Shown in pieces: positions 51,225 to 60,076 of a stretch of DNA of 64,000 bases. The stretch's first letter is position 1; each line of letters opens with the position of its first letter. A program made the translations under genes and the position numbers. The notes beneath the pieces are model-generated. The model was not told the DNA's origin and ran no database searches. It worked only from the letters and a program-made list of their open reading frames with translations. The stretch comes from Paracidovorax valerianellae (GTDB lineage Bacteria; Pseudomonadota; Gammaproteobacteria; Burkholderiales; Burkholderiaceae_C): assembly GCF_900102625.1 (NCBI RefSeq), contig NZ_FMZC01000004.1:1-64000 (forward strand), written 5' to 3'.

Positions 51225-54206
51225 ATGACCGTGCCTGCGCAACTGCATCCCGTCCTGGACTTCGCCTGGCTTCGCAGATTCTGGGTATGCCTTATTGGGG
51301 CATTGGTTCTTGGCGCCAGTGGCTCGGCCCTGGCGCAACCCGCCTGGAGCAGTGCGGCCAACCTTAACTCCGTGCGCTACCAGCACACGGCCACGCTGCT
51401 GCCCAGCGGCAAGATGCTGGTCACGGGAGGGGCCGACAACAGCGGCAATTCTCTCGCCAGCGCGGAGCTGTACGACCCGTCCACCAATGTCTGGAGCAGC
51501 GCGGGCAACCTGGTCAATGTGCGCTCCCAGCACACGGCCACGCTGCTGCCCAGCGGCAAGGTGCTGGTCTCGGGAGGTTTCGACAACAGCAACGGCGACC
51601 TCGCCAGCGCGGAACTGTACGACCCGTCCACAAATGGCTGGAGCAGCGCGGGCAACCTGGCCAATGCGCGCTACGTGCACACAGCGACGCTGCTGCCCAG
51701 CGGCAAGGTGCTGATCTCGGGAGGGTACGACGGCAGCGGCAGCGTCGCCAACGCGGAGCTGTACGACCCGTCCACCAATGGCTGGAGTAGTGCGGGCAAC
51801 CTCGTCAATGGGCGCTGCCTGCACACGGCCACGTTGCTGTCCAGCGGCAAGGTGCTGGTCACGGGAGGTCAATTCAACAACAGCAATTTGCTCGCCAGCG
51901 CGGAGCTGTACGACCCGTCCACCAGTGTGTGGAGCAGCGCGGGCAACCTGGTCAATGGGCGCTACTACCACACGGCCACGCTGCTGCCCAGCGGCAAGGT
52001 GCTGGTCTCGGGAGGAATCGGTGACAGCGGTATCGTCGCCAGCGCGGAACTGTACGACCCGTCCACCAATGTCTGGAGCAGCGCGGGCAACCTGGCCAAC
52101 GCGCGCTACGGGCACACAGCCACGCTGCTGCCCAGCGGCAAGGTGCTGGTCTCGGGAGGAATCGGTGACAGCGGTATCGTCGCCAGCGCGGAACTGTACG
52201 ACCCGTCCACCAATGTCTGGAGCAGCGCGGGCAACCTGGCCAACGCGCGCTACGGGCACACAGCCACGCTGCTGCCCAGCGGCAAGGTGCTGGTCACGGG
52301 AGGGGGCGACGGCAACGGCATCCTTGCCAGCGCGGAGCTGTACGACCCGGCCACCAGTGTCTGGAGCAGCGCGGGCAACCTGGTCACTGCGCGCTACCTG
52401 CACACGGCCACGCTGCTGCCCAGCGGCAAGGTGCTGGTCTCGGGAGGGTACGACGGCAGCAGCATCGTCGCCAGCGCGGAGCTGTACGACCCGTCCACCA
52501 ATGGCTGGAGCAGCGCGGGCGACCTGGTCAATGCGCGTTACCAGCACACGGCCACGCTGCTGCCCAGCGGCAAGGTGCTGGTCTCGGGAGGGTACGACGG
52601 CAGCAGCATCGTCGCCAGCGCGGAGCTGTACGACCCGTCCACCAATGGCTGGAGCAGCGCGGGCGACCTGGTCAATGCGCGTTACCAGCACACGGCCACG
52701 CTGCTGCCCAGCGGCAAGGTGCTGGTCACGGGGTACGGCGCGCCCGCCAGCGCGGAGCTGTACGACCCGGCCAGCAATGGCTGGAGCAGCGCGGGCAACC
52801 CGGTCAATGTGCGTTACCAGCACACGGCCACGCTGCTGCCCAGCGGCAAGGTGCTGGTCACTGGAGGAGTCGGTAGTTCCTTCGCCAGCGCGGAGCTGTA
52901 CGACCCGGCCACCAATGGCTGGAGCAGCGCGGGCAACCTGGTCAATGGGCGCTACCGGCACACGGCCACGCTGCTGCCCAGCGGCAAGGTGCTGGTCATG
53001 GGAGGTCAAGGCAACAGCGGCCTCGTCGCCAGTTCGGAGCTGTTCACATCAGACCTGGGCGCTCCCACCACCCGTCAACCGGTTCTGTCCAGTGCCAGTC
53101 CAGGCGCCCTGCAGCCAGGGGCTGCGTTGACCCTCGGCGGCACGCTGCTGCGCGGTGACAGCGAGGCCAGCGGAGGCTCTACCAACAGCTCGGCGACCAA
53201 TCTGCCGCTGGTGCAGCTGCAGCGCCTGGACAACGGGGCAACCGCATGGCTTGCACCCGCCACGTCCAGCAGCACCAGCTACACCTCGCAGCCTTTGCCG
53301 TCTTCGCTCGCCAACGGCTGGTATGCCTTGCGTGCGGTGGTCAACGGCATTGCTTCCGACGCACTGCTGGTGCGTGCCGTCACCGTGCCCAACCCGCCGA
53401 CGGCGGTAGCGTCCTCGACGGGCGACGGTGCCGTCGCATTGACCTGGGCCGCGCCAGCCGATGACGGCGGCAGCGTTGTCACCGGCTACACCGTGCTCAA
53501 GCAAGCTGTGCCTGCGGGCGCCAGCACGGTGGCGTGCACGACGACCGGGGCTTTGGGCTGCACGGCCTCGGGGCTCACCAACGGCCAGGCCTATTCCTTT
53601 ACGGTGCGGGCCGCCAACGGGGTGGGCGACGGCGCCCTGTCTGCTGCGGTGCAGGCTACACCGCAGCAGTTCGTCAACCCGAGCGTGCCCCTGACGGGTG
53701 TGCCTGGCGGGGGCAATGCCTCCGTGCAGATCGCTGGGGGGCCTGCGGGATGCACAGTGGGCGCGCTGAACATCGACACCTCCGTGCCCCCTGGGGCGCC
53801 CAGCAACGCGAGCTTTCCGCTGGGCGTGCTGCGCTTTACCGCCACGGGGTGCGACAACGCCACCCTCACGGTGAAGGTGACCTATCCCAGCGCCATACCG
53901 GCTACGGCCCAGTTACGCAAGTACGGCCCGCAAACGTTCGGAGCACCGAACAGCTGGTTCACTCCCAGCGTGTCCAGCATCAGCGGCGACCGCCTGACGG
54001 CCAGCTTCCAGGTGACGGACAACGGCGAGGGCGATGGCAATGCCAGCCTGGGCAGCATCAGTGACCCGTTTGCACCGATGGTGCTGGCAGCGGCGCCTGG
54101 TCCCAACGGCGTGGCCTCCATTCCTACGTTGAGCCAGTGGGGGCTGATGCTGATGTCGCTGATGGGTGCGGGAATGGGCATGTTGGCTGTGCGCAGGCGC
54201 ACTTGA
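51225..54206 (+). CDS. Secreted Kelch-repeat protein with FnIII and IPTL-CTERM sorting tail
   Basis: 993 residues. A signal peptide (~residues 18-37, ALAQ) leads to twelve ~47-residue Kelch-like repeats, each of the form WSSAGNLVN.R..HTATLLPSGKVLV.GG....ASAELYDP (~40-608). A ~110-residue Ig/Kelch-type domain follows, then FnIII (~720-815), a choice-of-anchor U-type domain (YPSAIPATAQLRKYGP, DNGEGDGNASLGSISDP) and SIPTLSQWGLMLMSLMGAG, an IPTL-CTERM sorting signal ending in RRR. It should be exported and processed at the envelope. A start upstream (51081) would remove the signal peptide from the N-terminus. Confidence 0.9.
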   Translation: MTVPAQLHPVLDFAWLRRFWVCLIGALVLGASGSALAQPAWSSAANLNSVRYQHTATLLPSGKMLVTGGADNSGNSLASAELYDPSTNVWSSAGNLVNVRSQHTATLLPSGKVLVSGGFDNSNGDLASAELYDPSTNGWSSAGNLANARYVHTATLLPSGKVLISGGYDGSGSVANAELYDPSTNGWSSAGNLVNGRCLHTATLLSSGKVLVTGGQFNNSNLLASAELYDPSTSVWSSAGNLVNGRYYHTATLLPSGKVLVSGGIGDSGIVASAELYDPSTNVWSSAGNLANARYGHTATLLPSGKVLVSGGIGDSGIVASAELYDPSTNVWSSAGNLANARYGHTATLLPSGKVLVTGGGDGNGILASAELYDPATSVWSSAGNLVTARYLHTATLLPSGKVLVSGGYDGSSIVASAELYDPSTNGWSSAGDLVNARYQHTATLLPSGKVLVSGGYDGSSIVASAELYDPSTNGWSSAGDLVNARYQHTATLLPSGKVLVTGYGAPASAELYDPASNGWSSAGNPVNVRYQHTATLLPSGKVLVTGGVGSSFASAELYDPATNGWSSAGNLVNGRYRHTATLLPSGKVLVMGGQGNSGLVASSELFTSDLGAPTTRQPVLSSASPGALQPGAALTLGGTLLRGDSEASGGSTNSSATNLPLVQLQRLDNGATAWLAPATSSSTSYTSQPLPSSLANGWYALRAVVNGIASDALLVRAVTVPNPPTAVASSTGDGAVALTWAAPADDGGSVVTGYTVLKQAVPAGASTVACTTTGALGCTASGLTNGQAYSFTVRAANGVGDGALSAAVQATPQQFVNPSVPLTGVPGGGNASVQIAGGPAGCTVGALNIDTSVPPGAPSNASFPLGVLRFTATGCDNATLTVKVTYPSAIPATAQLRKYGPQTFGAPNSWFTPSVSSISGDRLTASFQVTDNGEGDGNASLGSISDPFAPMVLAAAPGPNGVASIPTLSQWGLMLMSLMGAGMGMLAVRRRT
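51341..53060 (+). repeat. Twelve tandem Kelch-encoding repeats
   Basis: Twelve units of about 130-147 bases; the stretch encoding HTATLLPSGKVLV is nearly identical in all. Adjacent copies around 51950-52240 and 52400-52700 are almost identical at DNA level, indicating recent duplication or gene conversion. Four different residue sets follow each GG. Confidence 0.85.
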
Positions 54207-54302
54207 GACGGCAGTACCTGTGCGCTGGTGCGCTCCTGCAAGGCCGCGCCCGTGGCATCGCCAGGAATGGGCTCCACACCAGCCCACGGGGTTGCATGCC
54301 CT

Positions 54303-55061
54303 TCAGTGCGCGAAGAAATGCATGCCGCCATCCACCGGAATCACGGCGCCGGTGATGTAGCGCGCCAGCGGCGATGCCAGGAAGGCCGACAGGTGGCCGA
54401 TGTCTTCCGGCTCGCCGAAGTAGCCGATGGGAATGTGGCGGGCGATGAATTCACGCCGGCTTGCTTCGTCGGGGTGCAACTTCTCAAGCACCTGCTCGCT
54501 GCGGATGCGGCCCGGCGCCAGGGTGTTGACGGTGATCCCCTGCGCCGCCACTTCGCACGACAGTCCCTTGGCCCACAGGTGCAGCGCTGCCTTGGCCGCC
54601 GTGGCGGCGTTCAACGCCCGTGGCTCCATCGAACCGCTGAGGTGGATGATGCGGCCCCACTGCCGCGCCTGCATCGACGGCAGCACCGCCTGGGTCAGCC
54701 GGCGCGCGGCGCTGAAATTGAGCGCGAAAGCCTCGTCCCAATCCGCATCCGATGCATACAGCCCGGTAGGCCGCGCGCCCCCCGCGCAGTTGACCAATAT
54801 GTCGATGCCTCCGAGCGCTGCGGTCGCCTCGGCCACCATGCGCTTCACGCCCTCCGCATCGGTCACGTCGCCCGCCACGGCGACCGGGGCCACCGCGCCG
54901 CGGCTGGCGATCTCGGCGGCCAGGCGCTCCAGGGCATCGCCACGGCGCGCGACGAGGGCAACCCGCACACCCTCGCCGGCCAGCACCCGCGCCACGCCCG
55001 CACCGATGCCGGCACTGGCACCGGTGACCAGCGCGGTGCGCCCTTTGAGATCCAGATCCAT
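54303..55061 (-). CDS. SDR-family protein lacking the catalytic tyrosine
   Basis: 252 residues of the classical SDR fold: TALVTGASAGIGAG, NCAGG, and PGRIRSEQ and PVDGGMHFF at the end. The active-site YxxxK is degenerate: the lysine is K157 but the residue four before it is A153 (LNAATAAKAALH), and S142/S144 are kept. So it is a non-canonical SDR, either with another proton donor or without oxidoreductase activity. It faces the Kelch gene and stands alone. Confidence 0.8.
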   Translation of the reverse strand: MDLDLKGRTALVTGASAGIGAGVARVLAGEGVRVALVARRGDALERLAAEIASRGAVAPVAVAGDVTDAEGVKRMVAEATAALGGIDILVNCAGGARPTGLYASDADWDEAFALNFSAARRLTQAVLPSMQARQWGRIIHLSGSMEPRALNAATAAKAALHLWAKGLSCEVAAQGITVNTLAPGRIRSEQVLEKLHPDEASRREFIARHIPIGYFGEPEDIGHLSAFLASPLARYITGAVIPVDGGMHFFAH

Positions 55062-55189
55062 CGCGGCTCCTCTTTTGCAGTGGGAAGAAACGCAGTGTCG
55101 CGGGCGACTGCCGCCCGATCAACCGCGCCCGGCTTGCTGCATTCCACACCGGGAGTTTTCAATGGATGGACCAAGGCTCCGGCATCGCA

Positions 55190-57124
55190 TCAGCCGACGG
55201 CTTCCTCCACCGCGGTGCTTTGGACAGGCTTCAGCGCCGCTTTCTGCGCCTGCAGCGCCTCGGCCGTGATCGCTGCCTTGTGGCAGTGCGCGGTGGCGGC
55301 CTGCGAGAGGATCGTCCACAGCGCATCGTTGCCGGGCGACATGTGGTTCAGGATGCCGCTGGCGATCAGGTCTGCCGGATTGCGCAGCCCCACCGCCTTT
55401 TCCTCCAGTTGCTGGTTGGACGGCGGGCTGGCGTCGCCCGAAGCGGTCGATCCGTCGAAGAACTCGGGATGGAACTGCAGGCCGATGAGCGGCGCCCGCG
55501 GCTGGGACGACTCGATCGCCATCACGGCCCGCCAGGCGGTATCGCCCGCTGCGGACGGGATCGTGCGGCGCAAGGCGGTGCGCAGATCCGGCCGCGCCTC
55601 TTGATCGTCGATCACCGCCTGGTGGTGATACACGGCCGCACGAATGTTGTGCAGCGCGGTGCCGAAGACACCGATCTCTGCCTGCCCGACCCCCTTCTCG
55701 GCGCTGGAAGCCGGTGCGGTTGGCACAGCGGGCACCGCTGCCGCGCGGTCATCGTCCAGGGTGCGAACGCCGACCTGGCTGCCCACGTGCTGCTGCAGCG
55801 CCGCACCGAAAAAGACGTTGGTCATCTGAAAGCCGCGGCAGATCGCCATCAGGGGCACGCCCCGGTGAAAGCACTGGTGCAGCAGGCCCAGTTCGAGCAC
55901 GGACCGCCGGTAGTCGCCGCTCCAGTCCGTCTGCGGCTCGGCCTGCCGGCCATACAGGCGCGGCGAAATGTCTTCACCGCCCGGCAGGACCACGGAATCG
56001 ACATGGCGCGCGAGGATTTCGGCCTTCGCCAGGATCTGCGCGATCCCGGGCAGCGTTTCAGGCTGCGCCAGGGCGTCGATCACCAGCCGCTGGGCGAGCG
56101 GCTTGCCGCCGGAAGGCTGGGCCGCCAAGCGCTCCAGATGGGCCTCGACCTCGGCATCCACCGCCGCCGCCTGCAGCGACGCCGCGCGCATCTCGACCCG
56201 CAGGGGCAAGGTGCCCGCCACGGCCGCGATCTTGGCGCCCACGCGTGGCACCGTAATGCCGCGCACCTCGTGCGAGACCAGGGTGGCCGTGGTGGGCCGG
56301 GTGAGGCGGGCCGTCTTTTGTGAATCCGCATCAATGCGGAACCGGGCTTCGGTGCCCAGGAACACCGTGTCGGTCAGGTCGGAGGCTTCGATGCGCGCGT
56401 CCCCCACCGACGCGCAGAGGAAGTGCGTTCCCGGCATCTTCACGCCCTTGAACACCGAGCCGTCCTGCAGGTGTGCGTCTTCGAAACTGCTGCTGTGCAA
56501 CTGGCTGGCCTCGAAGCGGACACCGCTCAAGGTCGCGTTGAGAAACATCGCCTCCTGAAAGCGGCAACCGATGAACTGGCTGTCGCGCACTTGAGCGTGG
56601 GCAAGTGACACCTCGTTGAACTGGCAGCCCTGAAAGGCGCTGCCTTCGATGTGCGTATCCGCCAGCGAAGTGCGGTCGAAGCGGCAGTCCTCGAAGGTCA
56701 CGCCGGACAGGTCCCAGCCGCGCAGCGCCGGGCTGCCTTCCAGCAGTTCCGCCCCCTTCAATCGGGGTGCGTGGCCCGCCGCAGCCAGGGCCGCTGCCAG
56801 CGATGGCCGGCCTGCATCGGCTGCTGCCGGGTTGGTGACACCAGCCTGCAGCAGCCGGCGCAGCAGGGCGGTGTCCGCCAGGCCGCTGGCCCGGGCACTG
56901 CCGCTGGCCAGGCCAGGGGCGCTCGGGGCGAGCAGCGCCGTCAGCGGGGCGCGCAACCGGGCGGCTTCGGTGCCGGGGGAGCGGGGCTCGCGGGCCGCCA
57001 GGTCCGGATGGCCCGAAGGCCCCAGGGAAGCGGGCCCGCTTTTGCTGGCCGCTACAGCGGTTTCGCCGCCCGTGGATTCGGATTGCCGATGTTGGACCTC
57101 GGCAGCGTTCAATGACACTTTCAT
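55190..57124 (-). CDS. Pentapeptide-repeat / class I amidotransferase fusion, candidate effector
   Basis: 644 residues. A disordered Ser/Ala/Pro-rich N-terminus (~1-75), a helical bundle (~76-130), pentapeptide repeats (~136-235, as FEDCRFDRTSLADTHIEGS and RDSQFIGCRFQEAMFLNAT) and, after ~365, a peptidase C26-type glutamine-amidotransferase fold: VVLPGGEDISPRLYG, MAICRGFQMTN with C429 and GLQFHPEF with H552/E554. The catalytic triad is intact, so a gamma-glutamyl hydrolase activity is likely. Architecture and the disordered start suggest a secreted effector. I found no HrpX-type PIP box upstream. Confidence 0.75.
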   Translation of the reverse strand: MKVSLNAAEVQHRQSESTGGETAVAASKSGPASLGPSGHPDLAAREPRSPGTEAARLRAPLTALLAPSAPGLASGSARASGLADTALLRRLLQAGVTNPAAADAGRPSLAAALAAAGHAPRLKGAELLEGSPALRGWDLSGVTFEDCRFDRTSLADTHIEGSAFQGCQFNEVSLAHAQVRDSQFIGCRFQEAMFLNATLSGVRFEASQLHSSSFEDAHLQDGSVFKGVKMPGTHFLCASVGDARIEASDLTDTVFLGTEARFRIDADSQKTARLTRPTTATLVSHEVRGITVPRVGAKIAAVAGTLPLRVEMRAASLQAAAVDAEVEAHLERLAAQPSGGKPLAQRLVIDALAQPETLPGIAQILAKAEILARHVDSVVLPGGEDISPRLYGRQAEPQTDWSGDYRRSVLELGLLHQCFHRGVPLMAICRGFQMTNVFFGAALQQHVGSQVGVRTLDDDRAAAVPAVPTAPASSAEKGVGQAEIGVFGTALHNIRAAVYHHQAVIDDQEARPDLRTALRRTIPSAAGDTAWRAVMAIESSQPRAPLIGLQFHPEFFDGSTASGDASPPSNQQLEEKAVGLRNPADLIASGILNHMSPGNDALWTILSQAATAHCHKAAITAEALQAQKAALKPVQSTAVEEAVG

Positions 57125-57260
57125 GGTGGGCCTCCCTGTTCGCCGGCCTTCCTGAGCAGCACAGCGCCGCTAGTGAAGCGATGCCGACGGAAGGTGATCT
57201 TTGAACGCGCCCATGCCAGAGCCAACGCATGTTTTCGCATAAGGCCCAACGCTATGGGCT

Positions 57261-57280
57261 GGAGCGGCGGCCCCCGCTCC
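57261..57280. terminator. Hairpin downstream of parB
   Basis: Seven-bp stem GGAGCGG/CCGCTCC with a six-base loop, 26 bases past the parB stop on the minus strand. A neighbouring GCCCA/TGGGC pair (57244-57259) extends the structured patch. No U-run. Confidence 0.45.
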
Positions 57281-57305
57281 GCAGGTCAGTCGCCCCTGCA
57301 GCCCG

Positions 57306-58229
57306 TCACTGGCCCCGCAGCCGCTCGATCAACCCGTTCAGCGCCTCGATCGAGCCGAACTGGATCGCCAGCTCGCCCATCTCTTCGGTGCGGCTGCCGC
57401 GCTTGACGCGCTTTTTCACGCGCACTTCGACCTCGGCCATGAGCAGGTCGGACAGCTCTTCTTCCACCCGCTTCAGGTCGCGCGACTTGGCGTCCTTCTT
57501 GGGCTTTTGCGGCACCAGGCTGAACTCGGCGCCGATCTTCTTGACCAGGGCCTCGGCCTCGCGCACCGACAGCTTCTTGGCAGCGATCTGGTTGCCCGCC
57601 GTGATCTGCGCCGCCCGGTCCAGCGACAGCAGCGCGCGCGCGTGGCCCATGTCGATGTCGCCGGCCATCAGCATCGTCTGCACGGGGTCGGCCAGGTTCA
57701 GCAGGCGCAGCAGGTTGCTGGCGGCGCTGCGCGAGCGGCCCACGGCCTGCGCGGCCTGCTCGTGCGTGAGGCCGAACTCCTTGACCAGCCGCGACAGGCC
57801 CTGCGCCTCTTCGAGCGGGTTCAGGTCTTCGCGCTGGATGTTTTCGATGAGCGCCATGGCGGCCGCCGACTCGTCGGGCACGTCGCGCACCAGCACCGGC
57901 ACGGCGTCCAGGCCCGCCAGCCGCGCCGCGCGAAAACGCCGTTCGCCGGCAATGATTTCGTAGCGGCCCGCGTGGTCGCCCTGCGCGAGCCGGCGCACCA
58001 GGATCGGCTGCATGATGCCCTGCGCCTTGATCGACTCGGCCAGCTCGTACAGCGCGCCTTCATCCATGCGCGTGCGCGGCTGGTACATGCCGGGCACCAG
58101 TTCGGTGAGCGCCAGAGTGCTTGGCGTGCCTTCGGGCGGCGCCAGGGCGGCATCGCCCTTCTCTGCGACCTTGGGGCCCAGCAGGGCTTCGAGGCCGCGA
58201 CCGAGGCCCTTGGGTTTCTTGGTGACCAT
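57306..58229 (-). CDS. parB: Chromosome-partitioning protein ParB
   Basis: 307 residues. The N-terminal LGRGLEALLG is the ParA-contacting start; YEIIAGERRFRAARLAG is the CTP-binding GERR box; LNPLEEAQGLSRLVKEFG and the helix-turn-helix TQEQAAQ-like GLTHEQAAQAVGRSRSAASNLLRLL bind parS. It loads on the parS sites found at 60.8-63.6 kb and works with ParA in origin segregation. Two genes separate it from parA. Confidence 0.96.
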   Translation of the reverse strand: MVTKKPKGLGRGLEALLGPKVAEKGDAALAPPEGTPSTLALTELVPGMYQPRTRMDEGALYELAESIKAQGIMQPILVRRLAQGDHAGRYEIIAGERRFRAARLAGLDAVPVLVRDVPDESAAAMALIENIQREDLNPLEEAQGLSRLVKEFGLTHEQAAQAVGRSRSAASNLLRLLNLADPVQTMLMAGDIDMGHARALLSLDRAAQITAGNQIAAKKLSVREAEALVKKIGAEFSLVPQKPKKDAKSRDLKRVEEELSDLLMAEVEVRVKKRVKRGSRTEEMGELAIQFGSIEALNGLIERLRGQ

Positions 58230-58312
58230 GGAAAGTGCTTTCTGTTGTTCTTCGAAGGGGCCGGGCGGCGTGGGCGCTGGGCCTTCACGCTGCCGGACAA
58301 AATTTCAAGCGG

Positions 58313-58615
58313 TCATCGGTCGATGATGACCAGGGTGCCGTGGCTGCCGGGCGCCACGGCGTGCGGCACGCCCGCAGGGACGATGAACATTTCGCCGGCG
58401 CCGACCGGATGGCATTCACCGCCGATCTCCAGGTTCATCTGTCCTTGCAGCACCAGCAGGGCTTCGTCGAAGTCGTGCACCTCGTCGGGATAGGCCTGCG
58501 AGTCCATGCGCAGGACCTTCACCTGGGCACCGGCCGCCACTCCGCACACCTGCGGCCGCCAGGCCTGCGCGGCGGCCTCCGCCACCGCCAGCAGATCGGT
58601 CTTCGCCGCGGTCAT
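58313..58615 (-). CDS. Small cupin-domain protein
   Basis: 100 residues, one cupin barrel: DEVHDFDEALLVLQGQMNLEIGG and FIVPAGVPHAVAPG with His/Glu/His metal-type ligands. Substrate unknown. Its start overlaps the hydrolase stop (ATGA 58612-58615), so the two form a coupled pair inside the par operon. Confidence 0.82.
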   Translation of the reverse strand: MTAAKTDLLAVAEAAAQAWRPQVCGVAAGAQVKVLRMDSQAYPDEVHDFDEALLVLQGQMNLEIGGECHPVGAGEMFIVPAGVPHAVAPGSHGTLVIIDR

Positions 58616-59208
58616 GCCGAAGGCCCTGTATCAAGCCCTGTACCAAGACCGCCGCCAGGCCCTGCCACTGCGGGCTGCAGCAGCGATTGCAGCAGCGCCC
58701 TGCCCTCGGCCCAGTCGCCCAGGCCCGACTCGGCATTGATGTGGCCGGCCGCACCCGCATCGACGAAACGCGCGCCCCAGTCGCGGCCCAGGGCCTGTAC
58801 GCGCTCGAAGCTGCAATACGGGTCGTTGCGGCTGCCCACCAGCACGGTGGGGAACGGCAGCGGCTGGCGCGCGATGGGGGCCCAGCCGGGCAGCAGGGGC
58901 GCGATGTCGGGGTGCTCCACATCGCCCGGGGCCACCAGCAGCGCGCCGCGCACCCGGTGGGCGTTCTTCGAATGCGCCGCCCACCAGGCGGTGAGGATGC
59001 AGCCCAGGCTGTGCGCCACCAGCACCACGGGGCCGTTGGCGTCCACCACGACCTCTTCCAGCCGCGCGGACCAGTCGCCGCGCAGTGGGCGCATCCAGTC
59101 GTGCTGCTCTACACGGCGATAGCCTTGCAGGCGCTCCCAGCGGCTTTGCCAGTGGTCTTCGCCGGAGTTCTGCCAACCCGGCAGCAAAAGGACGTGGTCA
59201 GGCTTCAT
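58612..59208 (-). CDS. Alpha/beta hydrolase, RBBP9/YdeN type
   Basis: 198 residues. The Ser nucleophile lies in VLVAHSLGCILTAWW, the Asp in VGSRNDPYC and the His in GAAGHINAESGLG. The family hydrolyses serine-type esters of unknown identity. It lies between parA and the cupin gene in the par operon of this family of bacteria; no role in partitioning is known. The C-terminus is a Gly-rich tail. Confidence 0.87.
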   Translation of the reverse strand: MKPDHVLLLPGWQNSGEDHWQSRWERLQGYRRVEQHDWMRPLRGDWSARLEEVVVDANGPVVLVAHSLGCILTAWWAAHSKNAHRVRGALLVAPGDVEHPDIAPLLPGWAPIARQPLPFPTVLVGSRNDPYCSFERVQALGRDWGARFVDAGAAGHINAESGLGDWAEGRALLQSLLQPAVAGPGGGLGTGLDTGPSA

Positions 59209-59228
59209 ACTATGAATTTGATAGCAAC
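59209..59228. repeat. Dispersed short repeat, copy D
   Basis: ACTATGAATTTGATAGCAAC in the gap between parA and the hydrolase gene; matches copy C (39411) at 18 of 20 positions. Confidence 0.5.
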
Positions 59229-59284
59229 AAGGACAATGGATACGGCGGCAGAGGGGCGATTCGATTCAAATCCGCTGCGGCCGC

Positions 59285-60055
59285 CTACATGCGCTTGACG
59301 CGCTTGACCATCTCGCGGGCGAACTCGACGAACGCCTGGCTGCCCTTGGCCGCCGGATCGAACACCACGCCGGGCAGGCCGTAGCTGGGCGCCTCGGCCA
59401 GGCGCACGTTGCGCGGGATCACGGTGTTGAACACCTTGTCGCCGAAATGGTCCTTGAGCTGCTCGCTCACCTGGCTTTGCAGCGTGATGCGCGGGTCGAA
59501 CATCACCCGCAGCAGGCCGATGATCTGCAGGTCCTTGTTCAGGTTGGCGTGCACCTGCTTGATGGTGTTGACCAGATCGGTCAGGCCCTCCAGCGCGAAG
59601 TATTCGCACTGCATCGGCACGATGACGCCGTGCGCGCAGCACAGGCCGTTCAAGGTGAGCATGCTCAAGGAAGGCGGGCAGTCGATGAGGATGAAGTCGT
59701 AGTCCTTGTCCACCTCGGCCAGTGCGGCCTTCAGGCGGCGCTCGCGGTGCTCCAGGGCCACCAGTTCGACTTCGGCCCCGGCCAGCTCCCGGTTGGCGCC
59801 CAGCACGTGGTAGCCGCATTTTTCGGACAGCACGGCCGCTTCCTTGACGGACGACGACTCCAGCAGCACGTCGTACACGGTGAGCTCCAGCGCGCGCTTG
59901 TCCACGCCCGAGCCCATGGTGGCATTGCCCTGCGGGTCCAGATCGACCATCAGCACCCGCTGGCCGATCTTGGCCAACCCCGCGGCCAGGTTGACGGAAG
60001 AGGTGGTCTTGCCCACCCCGCCCTTCTGATTGGCAATGCAAAAAATCTTGGCCAT
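59285..60055 (-). CDS. parA: Chromosome-partitioning ATPase ParA (Soj)
   Basis: 256 residues of the Walker-type ParA family. The deviant Walker A is KGGVGKTTSSVNLA; the Walker A' strand is VLMVDLDPQGNATMGSG; Walker B FILIDCPPSLSML. It binds nonspecific DNA as ATP dimer and pulls ParB-parS. The short N-terminus identifies the chromosomal type. It begins 21 bases after the LysE gene; the neighbouring rsmG and mnmG are the normal arrangement near oriC. Confidence 0.96.
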   Translation of the reverse strand: MAKIFCIANQKGGVGKTTSSVNLAAGLAKIGQRVLMVDLDPQGNATMGSGVDKRALELTVYDVLLESSSVKEAAVLSEKCGYHVLGANRELAGAEVELVALEHRERRLKAALAEVDKDYDFILIDCPPSLSMLTLNGLCCAHGVIVPMQCEYFALEGLTDLVNTIKQVHANLNKDLQIIGLLRVMFDPRITLQSQVSEQLKDHFGDKVFNTVIPRNVRLAEAPSYGLPGVVFDPAAKGSQAFVEFAREMVKRVKRM

Positions 60056-60076
60056 GAATGCTTTCGTTTCGCGGAT

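Noticed and set aside
51030-53009. Long antisense frame over the Kelch gene with its own apparent 49-residue repeats (DQHLAAGQQRGRV)
   Set aside because: The repeats only mirror the Kelch repeats on the other strand; the frame has no start context or domain.
51341-53060. CRISPR-like array
   Set aside because: Repeats are long (~140 bp), in frame and translate into Kelch units; spacing and lack of cas genes exclude CRISPR.
57125-57305. HrpX PIP box upstream of the pentapeptide/amidotransferase gene
   Set aside because: I looked for TTCGC-N15-TTCGC (or its reverse) and found only single TTCGC halves at wrong spacing.
59250-59284. tRNA-like TTCGATTCAAATCC motif near parA
   Set aside because: No acceptor stem, anticodon arm or CCA end fits around it.
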